In this document: positions 38,560-44,733 of the stretch, in pieces | Numbering within the stretch: the first letter of the stretch is position 1 | Layout of the letters: every line of letters begins with the position of its first letter | NCBI GenBank assembly: GCA_035559715.1 | Contig: DATMAW010000199.1 | Coordinates: 1-44,733 of the forward strand | Length of the DNA stretch: 44,733 nucleotides | Direction of reading: 5' to 3' | Source of the DNA: JACQHC01 sp035559715 | Lineage (GTDB): Bacteria > Gemmatimonadota > Gemmatimonadetes > Gemmatimonadales > GWC2-71-9 | The notes under the pieces: model-generated | What the model saw: the letters and a program-made list of their open reading frames with translations, nothing else | Told to the model about the DNA's origin: nothing | Database searches by the model: none | Translations under genes and position numbers: made by a program

Positions 38560-39884
38560 CGCCGCGCGAAGTCGCCAGCGTCCACTTTCCCAACCTCGCC
38601 CCGACACTGCTGGCGGATCGCTCCGTGGTCGCCGTGACGCCGGCCGGGGAGATCGCGTGGGCCGGCGGCGTGACGTGGGACCTTGCACGCGCGATCGCCC
38701 GTTCGGGCCGGCGCGTGCTTCTGGTGGACCTCTCGCTGGAGGAGCCGGCGCTACGGGATGGGGCAACGGACACCGTCGCCGAAGGGATCGTGGACGCGTT
38801 TGCGTTCGACGTGGCCCTGAATCACGTGGCGCGAGAGCAGGAACCCAACCTGTATTACATCGGCACAGGCTCGGCGGGCGCGCAGGCCGCGGACGTCGTT
38901 GCCAGCGATCGCTGGCAACGCCTGGCCCGCGGGTTCGCCAGCGAGGGGGCGCTTCTCTTGCTCTTCGTGCCCGCCGCGTTGCTCCCCCGGCTCAAGGTGG
39001 ACCTGGGAGCCCTGGTCGTGGCGGCCAGGGAAGGATTCGTCCCGGATGCCGGCACCTTTCCCGGGATCTCGGCCCGCGTGCAGGCCGGCACACCGCTCGT
39101 GGCCATCGTGCGTGAGACTCCGCCCCCGGCTCCCGCTCGCGCGACCGGGGCCACGCGCTCGAGTGGGGCGACGCGGCGCAGCGTGTCGGTGGCGCAGGCG
39201 ATGGCCGCACGACGGCAGGCGCAGCGTCACAGAGCGCGCGCCGGCCTTGTACTTGTCGCGGTGACCGGCGCGCTCGTCGGCCTCGTGGCGCTCGTGCGAT
39301 GGGGACGCTCCGGGGCTCCGCCGCCGCCGGCCTCGCGCGACACCGTGGTCGCCGCCCCGCCCCCCTCCGCGGCGTACGGGCTGCCGGGGCCCGCCCGGGC
39401 GCCGAGGGACTCGCTGTTCTACAGCATTCAGATCGCCGCGTTCAACGCCCCGGAGCGCGCCGTGGCGTACTTGTCCGACCTGGGAGAGGACGGTCTCACG
39501 GGAACGGTCGCGCCCGTGGCCCTGGGGCAGCAGGGCTGGTGGCACCGCGTCCTGGTGGGGCTCGCCGGGAGTCCCAGCGGCGCGGACTCGTTGCTCCGGG
39601 ATCTGTGGCGTCGGGGAGCGGTGCGGCAGCCCAACGGCACGATCCTGCGCACGCCGTTCGCCCTGGAGATCGGTCGCGCGTCAAGTCCCGAGGACGCACG
39701 TGACAGCGTGCTGGCCCTACGGCGACGCGGTATCGCCGCGTACATTGTGGCGGCGGCGGACGGCACGGCGAGCATTCTCGTGGGCGCGTTCGAAGATCGA
39801 GACCAGGGCCGGGCCGCCGACTCGCTGCTCCGCGCGACTGGCGTCACCGGCGCGCTCGTCCCACGGGCTGGACGGAGGCCATGA
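38556..39884 (+). CDS. SPOR protein with degenerate ParA/MinD-like cytoplasmic domain
   Basis: 442 residues. The first 180 look like a MinD/ParA-type fold (VVAVTPAGEIAWAGGVTWDLARAIARSGRRVLLVDLSLEEPAL). Where the Walker A lysine and GKT should be there is AWAGGVTW, so ATP binding is probably lost while VLLVDLS keeps the Walker A' strand. A basic segment, then one membrane helix at about 228-247 (LVLVAVTGALVGLVALV), lead to a periplasmic Pro-rich linker. Two SPOR-like units follow (DSLFYSIQIAAFNAPERAVAYLSDLG, WWHRVLVGLAGSPSGADSLL, then PFALEIGRASSPEDARDSVLALRRRG with TASILVGAF). It overlaps the SPOR lipoprotein and smc genes by 4 nt each. Linking peptidoglycan to a cytoplasmic pseudo-ATPase next to smc is inference. 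Confidence 0.83.
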   Translation: MTPREVASVHFPNLAPTLLADRSVVAVTPAGEIAWAGGVTWDLARAIARSGRRVLLVDLSLEEPALRDGATDTVAEGIVDAFAFDVALNHVAREQEPNLYYIGTGSAGAQAADVVASDRWQRLARGFASEGALLLLFVPAALLPRLKVDLGALVVAAREGFVPDAGTFPGISARVQAGTPLVAIVRETPPPAPARATGATRSSGATRRSVSVAQAMAARRQAQRHRARAGLVLVAVTGALVGLVALVRWGRSGAPPPPASRDTVVAAPPPSAAYGLPGPARAPRDSLFYSIQIAAFNAPERAVAYLSDLGEDGLTGTVAPVALGQQGWWHRVLVGLAGSPSGADSLLRDLWRRGAVRQPNGTILRTPFALEIGRASSPEDARDSVLALRRRGIAAYIVAAADGTASILVGAFEDRDQGRAADSLLRATGVTGALVPRAGRRP

Positions 39885-42800
39885 AGCTCACCCGACTCAC
39901 GCTGTCCGGCTTCAAATCGTTTGCCACCACGGTCGAGCTCGCGTTCGACGAAGGCGTCACGGCAATCGTGGGCCCGAACGGGTGCGGCAAATCGAACATC
40001 TCGGATGCCGTGCGCTGGGTCCTGGGCGAGCAACGGACCCGCGTCCTGCGGGGTCAGCGCATGGAAGAAGTCATCTTCCACGGCTCTGCCAAGCGGAAAC
40101 CGGTGAACATCGCCGAAGTGACGCTCACGTTCGACAACAGCTCGGGCATCCTGCCAATCTCCTACGCCACGGTCGAGATCGGGCGGCGGTTGAGTCGCAA
40201 CGGGCAGAGCGACTACGTGATCAACCAGTCGTCGGTGCGGCTGCGCGACGTACAGGACCTGCTGCGCGGCACCGGGTTGGGCAGCGACGCCGGCGTGGTG
40301 ATGGAAGCGGGCATGATCGATCGGTTGCTCTCCGACCGCGCCGAGGAACGGCGCTCCTTGTTCGAGGAGGCGGCGCGCATCGGTCTCTACCGGGACCGCA
40401 AGACCGTGACGGAACGCCGGCTGGAGAAGACCACGGAAGATCTCACCCGGCTCGATGACCTGATCTCCGAAGTCCAGACGCAGGTTCGCAGCCTGGCGCG
40501 CCAGCGGGGTCGGGCCGAACGCCACCAGCAGTTCGCCGAGGAGCGGTTCGCGATCGTGATGACGCTGGCGCGCCATGATCTCGCGGAGTTCGATCGCCGG
40601 AGCGCCGAGCTTGCGGCGGAGCGCGAGGCTCTCACGGCGGGAAGCCCGGAACACGCGGCACGACTCCAGGCCGCCGAACGTCAACGTGAGGCGGCGGTCC
40701 TGGCGCGTGCCACGGCCGAGGCACGTCGGTCGGAAGTGGAGCGGCGGCTGGCGCAGGCCCAGCTCGACGTGGGGCGCCTCGAGGGCGACCTCGCGCTGGC
40801 CAGCGAGCGGTTGGAGCACGCGGCGAGCCGCGCCGCCCGAGCCCGTGCGGAGCGGGACGAGGCCCGGGAGCGAGCCGCTCAGGCAGCCCGTGAGTTGGCA
40901 GCGGCGACGGCGGAGCGCAGCGCGGCTCACGCCGCGCGGGTCTCGGTCCAGACGGAGCTGGACCTTCGCACCGCGAGCGAAACGGATGCGCGCGAGCGCC
41001 TGGCCGCGCAACGCGAGCAGGTTCGCACCCTGGAAGCCCAGCGCCAGCAAGCGGCTGAAGAGGAGCGCGCGCTGGTCGGGGAACGTTCGGTGGCCGAGCG
41101 CGAGGTGGCCGATCTGCGGGAACAGATCGGCGGGCTGGAGCAGCGGCTGGCTGAAGCGGAGGCGGAGTACACCGCGGCGCGCGCGGAAGAGACGAGCGCC
41201 CGCGCGGCGCTCGAGCTGCGCGAGCGGGAGCACCACGCCGCCGTGGGCGAGTTGGAACGCGCGCGACACGCGCTGGCGGCCGCGCGAGAGCACGAGGCGG
41301 CGCTGCGCATCGAGGGCCGCGCGGCAACCGAGGCGTTGGCGCAGGTGGAAGCCCGCCGGGAGGCTCTGGAGGGACTCGAGCGCGAGCGTGTGGGGCTCGC
41401 GCCGGCCGCTCGCGCGCTGCTGGATGCCCGCACGGGCGGCCGCTTCCGGGAGGGTGACGTGCTCGGGCCGTTGAGCGACTTCGTGCACGCGAGCACCGCC
41501 GACGCGCGTCGCGCGGAGCGCCTCCTGGGAGAGTGGCTGCACGCAGTCCTGGTACGCGACGAGAGTGTCGTGGACGTGGTGGCGCAGTGGCATGCGGACG
41601 GACGTCACGGCCCGCTGCTGCTGTTGCCCCTCGCGCCGGGACCTCGGCGGCAGGCCAGCGGTTTGCCGGACGAGCTCGTGGTTGATTCTCCAGCGCGGGA
41701 CTGGGTGGCCACGTTGCTCGCCGGTGATGCCGCGCTCGATCCTGATGCTCGCGCCATCCGGCGCGCCAGCGGGGCCGTGTACCTCGCGGGCGACACGGGA
41801 CCGGGGGGTGGCGGGCCTATCGCGCGGCGTGCGGAACTGGACGCGCTGCGCGCCGAGGTCGAGGGAACCCGCGAGCGAGTGAGCAAACTCCATCGCGACA
41901 TCGAGGTGGCCACCCAGCAACAGGAGGAGGCTGAGCGCGCGCTCGAGGCCGCCACCGCCGCCGCGGAGCGGGCGCGCACCACGCTGCACGAAGCGCAGGT
42001 CACGAGCGACGCTGCCGCCAGGCGCGTAGCCCGCGCGGGGCGCGAGCGGGGCGAGGTAGCAGATGGACTGGCGCGCGCGCGCAGCCGCCTGGAGGCCGGG
42101 GCGGCCCGGCTGCGGCAGATTGGCGGGGACGAAACCGCCGCCGCGCAGCGGCGTCGGCGGCTGGAGCAGTCCTATGCGTCGGCCCAGGCAATCCTGACCG
42201 AGCTGGAATCCGCGCAGGAGCTGGCGCGCGAGCGGCGGGTCCACTGGCAGGTGGAGGAAGCGCAAGTGGCCGCGCGGGCCGAGGCGGCGCTGGACCGGGA
42301 GCGACGGGCGCTGGCGGCGAAGGCAGAGGCGGAGGAGACCATCGCCAGGCTCGACGCCGAGCTTGCCGCCGTCGAGCAGGAATCCCGCGAGGTCGCCGAG
42401 CAACGGTCGCGCTGGCATGACGAGCTGGCGGAGCGTCGTCTCACGACGCAGCAACTGGAAAAGGCCGTGACGGACGCGGCGGCCGCGCTCGCCGTTGCCG
42501 AGCAGACCCTGGCCCAGGCGGAAAGCGAGCTGGAGCGACTGCGGGCGGAGTCATTGGACCTTCGCGAGCGGGAGCATCGGCTGGCGCTCGCTGCCGCGGA
42601 CCTCAATGCCCGGCGCAACGCCATGGTGGAGCGCATCGAGGGGGAATGGCACCGGCCCATCGCCCACCTCCTCGCCACCGCTCCCGAGGTGGCGGGAGAT
42701 CCCGCGGCACTGCGAGCGGAAGCGGAGCGTCTCGCGCAGGCCATCGAGGCCATGGGGCCCGTGAACCCCCTCGCCGTCGAGGAGCACGCCGAGGAAACCA

Positions 42801-43360
42801 AGCGCCTGGAGTTTCTCACCAGCCAGCGAGACGACCTGGTTCACGCGCGCAACACGCTGCTCGAGGCGATCCGCGAGATTGACGCCACGGCTCGCCAGAT
42901 GTTCACCGACACGTTCGCCGCGATTCAGGGCAACTTCAGCAAGGTGTTCCAGACGCTGTTCGAAGGCGGAGAATGTGACATCCGGCTCGCGGACGAGAAC
43001 GACCCGCTCGGCAGCGACATCGAGATCCGGGCCGCGCCGCGCGGCAAGCGAACACAGCGAATTCATCTCCTCTCGAGCGGCGAGCGTACTCTGGTGGCCA
43101 TTTCGCTGCTGTTCGCGATCTATCTCACCAAACCCAGCCCGTTCTGCCTGCTCGACGAAGTGGACGCGCCGCTCGACGACGCCAACGTGGCCCGCTTTGT
43201 CCGGCTGCTGGACGAGTTCAAGTCCGAGACGCAGTTCATCGTGATCACGCACAATCCCCGCACCATGCAGGCCGCGGACGCCGTGTACGGCATCACCATG
43301 CAGGAGCCCGGCGTCTCCACCATCGTCGGCGTGCGCCTGGGAGAGGCCGCGTCGGTCTAG
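39881..43360 (+). CDS. smc: chromosome segregation protein SMC
   Basis: 1159 residues. Walker A is GPNGCGKS at residues 31-38. A long coiled coil (about 165-510, rich in A, R and E) leads to the hinge at about 517-650 (GGRFREGDVLGPLSDFVHASTADARRAERLLGEWLHAVLVRD), then a second coiled coil. The C-terminal head has the ABC signature LLSSGERTLVAISLL at about 1064 and Walker B FCLLDEVDAPLDDANV at about 1090. SMC dimers with ScpA and ScpB compact and segregate the chromosome; scpA and scpB are not in the window. The ATGA overlap with the SPOR protein gene puts it in the same operon. Its TAG shares a base with the GTG start of the S8 protease. Confidence 0.97.
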   Translation: MKLTRLTLSGFKSFATTVELAFDEGVTAIVGPNGCGKSNISDAVRWVLGEQRTRVLRGQRMEEVIFHGSAKRKPVNIAEVTLTFDNSSGILPISYATVEIGRRLSRNGQSDYVINQSSVRLRDVQDLLRGTGLGSDAGVVMEAGMIDRLLSDRAEERRSLFEEAARIGLYRDRKTVTERRLEKTTEDLTRLDDLISEVQTQVRSLARQRGRAERHQQFAEERFAIVMTLARHDLAEFDRRSAELAAEREALTAGSPEHAARLQAAERQREAAVLARATAEARRSEVERRLAQAQLDVGRLEGDLALASERLEHAASRAARARAERDEARERAAQAARELAAATAERSAAHAARVSVQTELDLRTASETDARERLAAQREQVRTLEAQRQQAAEEERALVGERSVAEREVADLREQIGGLEQRLAEAEAEYTAARAEETSARAALELREREHHAAVGELERARHALAAAREHEAALRIEGRAATEALAQVEARREALEGLERERVGLAPAARALLDARTGGRFREGDVLGPLSDFVHASTADARRAERLLGEWLHAVLVRDESVVDVVAQWHADGRHGPLLLLPLAPGPRRQASGLPDELVVDSPARDWVATLLAGDAALDPDARAIRRASGAVYLAGDTGPGGGGPIARRAELDALRAEVEGTRERVSKLHRDIEVATQQQEEAERALEAATAAAERARTTLHEAQVTSDAAARRVARAGRERGEVADGLARARSRLEAGAARLRQIGGDETAAAQRRRRLEQSYASAQAILTELESAQELARERRVHWQVEEAQVAARAEAALDRERRALAAKAEAEETIARLDAELAAVEQESREVAEQRSRWHDELAERRLTTQQLEKAVTDAAAALAVAEQTLAQAESELERLRAESLDLREREHRLALAAADLNARRNAMVERIEGEWHRPIAHLLATAPEVAGDPAALRAEAERLAQAIEAMGPVNPLAVEEHAEETKRLEFLTSQRDDLVHARNTLLEAIREIDATARQMFTDTFAAIQGNFSKVFQTLFEGGECDIRLADENDPLGSDIEIRAAPRGKRTQRIHLLSSGERTLVAISLLFAIYLTKPSPFCLLDEVDAPLDDANVARFVRLLDEFKSETQFIVITHNPRTMQAADAVYGITMQEPGVSTIVGVRLGEAASV

Positions 43361-44733
43361 TGCCGCCACGGCCGTTGCGGCTGGGCGGCCCGGCGGTGTT
43401 GCTCGCCCTGGTCGCCCTGGTGGCCCCCACCGTCGAGGCACAGCGACCCTCCGTCTCGCCCCAGGTGGAGGTCGTGCTGGCGCGCCGCGATACGCTGGCG
43501 GTGTGGCTCTTCGCCCAGCCAGGCGCGACGCTGGACCGAGTGCGGGAAGCGGTGGAGTCGGCCGGGGGCCGCCTGCGGCGTGAGAGCGAGTGGCTCCATG
43601 CGGTTTCCGCCGAGGTGACGGCCCCTGCGCTGGCCGTGTTGCGGCAGAGCGAGCTGCTGCGACACATCCAGCCGGTGGCGCGATTCCGCGCCCCGGTCCT
43701 GCCACCCGCGACGGCCATCTCGCTCGTCCCCGGGGCGCCGTCCGCCGGCGCGCGCGACTCGCTCTATGGCCCCTCGGCGATGCCCTTCCGCCGGCTCAAC
43801 GTGTTCGGGCTCGCCGACCGCGGCATTCGCGGCCGCGGCGTGCGGATCGCGATCCTGGATACGGGGTTCGAGACCGGGCTGTCCGCGTTCGACTCCGCCA
43901 CGGTCGTGGCGCAGCGGGACTTCGTGGGTGATTCACTCGCACCGGATTCCGTCGTTCGCAACGAGCCCGGTGACGCCCCGCAGGCGTCGCGCCACGGCAC
44001 CGCCGTATGGTCGCTGCTCGCGGCTCGCGTCCCGGGCGTCCTTATGGGGATCGCGCCGGAGGCCGAGTACATCCTCGCCAAGACCGAGGACGTGCGGTCC
44101 GAACGCCGTGTCGAGGAGGACAACTACGTCGCCGCGCTCGAATGGGCCCACTCCCTTGGCGCGAGAGTCGTCTCGTCGAGCCTCGGGTACTTCGATTTCG
44201 ACGACGGCTTTGCGTACACGCAAGCGCAGCTGAACGGCGACATTGCGGTCACGACCATGGCCGCCGATGCGGCAGCTCAGCGTGGTATCCTGGTGGTGAC
44301 GGCCGTTGGCAATACGGATTCCCCGGCACGCGCGCGCACTCTGGTGACTCCGGCGGACGGCGACTCCGTGATCGCGGCGGGCGCCGAGGACTCCCTGGGT
44401 ACGCTGGCCGGCTTCAGTGCGCGCGGGCCCACCGCCGACGGACGCATCAAGCCTGATCTGCTCGCCCCGGGGGTTTCGGTCTGGGTGCGGGACACGCAAT
44501 CGCCCAGCGGCTTCGGTCGGCTCGACGGGACGTCGTTCGCCACGCCGCTCCTGGCCGGCGTCGGCGCGTTGCTGCGCGAACTGCATCCCGGCCTCGGTCC
44601 CATGGACATTCGAGACGCCCTGCGGCGCACGGGCACCAATGCCGCCACACCCGATGCCAGCCGCGGCTGGGGCCGTCCGGACGCTGTCGCCGCCGCGTCG
44701 TTCCCCGGCGGGATCGTCCTCACGCAGCCCGCC
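43360..44733 (+). CDS. subtilisin-like serine protease (S8), 3' end outside window
   Basis: 458 codons from a GTG whose G is the last base of the smc stop (TAGTG); the frame is open to the right edge. The signal peptide is LGGPAVLLALVALVAPTVEAQ. A propeptide-like region (about 25-140) precedes the catalytic domain. The triad is complete: D167 in ILDTGFE, H212 in SRHGTAVWSLLA, S392 in GTSFATPLLAG, with oxyanion N318 in VTAVGNTDSP. It is an exported endopeptidase; sequence beyond 44733 may carry a C-terminal sorting or barrel domain. Being coding, it makes the minus-strand frames here shadows. Close coupling to smc is probably positional only. Confidence 0.93.
   Translation, partial: MPPRPLRLGGPAVLLALVALVAPTVEAQRPSVSPQVEVVLARRDTLAVWLFAQPGATLDRVREAVESAGGRLRRESEWLHAVSAEVTAPALAVLRQSELLRHIQPVARFRAPVLPPATAISLVPGAPSAGARDSLYGPSAMPFRRLNVFGLADRGIRGRGVRIAILDTGFETGLSAFDSATVVAQRDFVGDSLAPDSVVRNEPGDAPQASRHGTAVWSLLAARVPGVLMGIAPEAEYILAKTEDVRSERRVEEDNYVAALEWAHSLGARVVSSSLGYFDFDDGFAYTQAQLNGDIAVTTMAADAAAQRGILVVTAVGNTDSPARARTLVTPADGDSVIAAGAEDSLGTLAGFSARGPTADGRIKPDLLAPGVSVWVRDTQSPSGFGRLDGTSFATPLLAGVGALLRELHPGLGPMDIRDALRRTGTNAATPDASRGWGRPDAVAAASFPGGIVLTQPA

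Noticed and set aside
39428..42454. 1008-codon open frame on the minus strand antisense to smc
   Set aside because: The plus strand encodes SMC with all ATPase motifs. The antisense product has no family features and reflects the GC-rich coiled-coil codons.
1..44733. CRISPR array, insertion sequence or prophage
   Set aside because: No regularly spaced repeats, transposase, integrase or phage structural genes were seen. tRNA-Gln has no visible attachment-site duplication near it.

Overview
The window is GC-rich, gene-dense bacterial chromosome. Gene content and order suggest a Gemmatimonadota-like organism: a DUF4159/DUF4175-type pair, exported Asp-box and peptidase/propeller/barrel proteins, a DAK2-DegV fusion, and many signal peptides ending in AQ. 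This is inference from protein style, not from a marker-gene comparison. I see no transposase, phage gene, CRISPR array or rRNA. There is one tRNA gene, tRNA-Gln(TTG). Two real genes run off the window edges: a DUF4175-like membrane protein on the left and an S8 protease on the right.

Layout. 1-3945 (minus) is a run trx > PATAN/DUF4388-like > rsmI > DUF4159 > DUF4175-like with ATGA or short overlaps. 4022-9527 holds mce, a small lipoprotein, pdxJ, an HPt-like protein without the phospho-histidine, an LPG-synthase-type membrane protein with an apparent one-base frameshift at its start, and ispE. 9528-25982 is an accessory block of individually transcribed genes: a small basic protein, an FMN split-barrel protein, an exported creatininase-like protein, tRNA-Gln, a nucleotidase-like protein without its metal ligands fused to a barrel, a Tat-exported FMN dehydrogenase, an amidohydrolase, a lipid kinase, a HEAT-repeat protein, an ABC exporter, a small GNAT protein and a large Asp-box protein. 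25983-33915 is a translation and housekeeping block: prs, rplY, pth, ychF, rpsF, rpsR, a DUF2232-like gene, rplI, a FakA-FakB type fusion and rsfS. 33912-44733 is an envelope and chromosome block: a peptidase-propeller-barrel protein, a SPOR lipoprotein, a SPOR protein with a degenerate ParA-like domain, smc, and a subtilase.

Most notable points. (1) pth and rsfS have no usable ATG, GTG or TTG. pth almost certainly starts at CTG and rsfS probably at ATT, each 6 nt behind a strong Shine-Dalgarno. (2) The LPG-synthase-type gene has a good Shine-Dalgarno and ATG one base out of frame with its body. (3) Several proteins keep a fold but lose catalytic residues: the nucleotidase, the HPt protein, the ParA-like domain and, partly, the creatininase-like protein. 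(4) Three consecutive genes with ATGA junctions link two SPOR proteins to smc, directly downstream of an outer-membrane peptidase/barrel fusion. No single gene cluster here is clearly a new defence or metabolic system. The SPOR/pseudo-ATPase/SMC operon and the multi-domain envelope proteins are the best candidates for undescribed biology.
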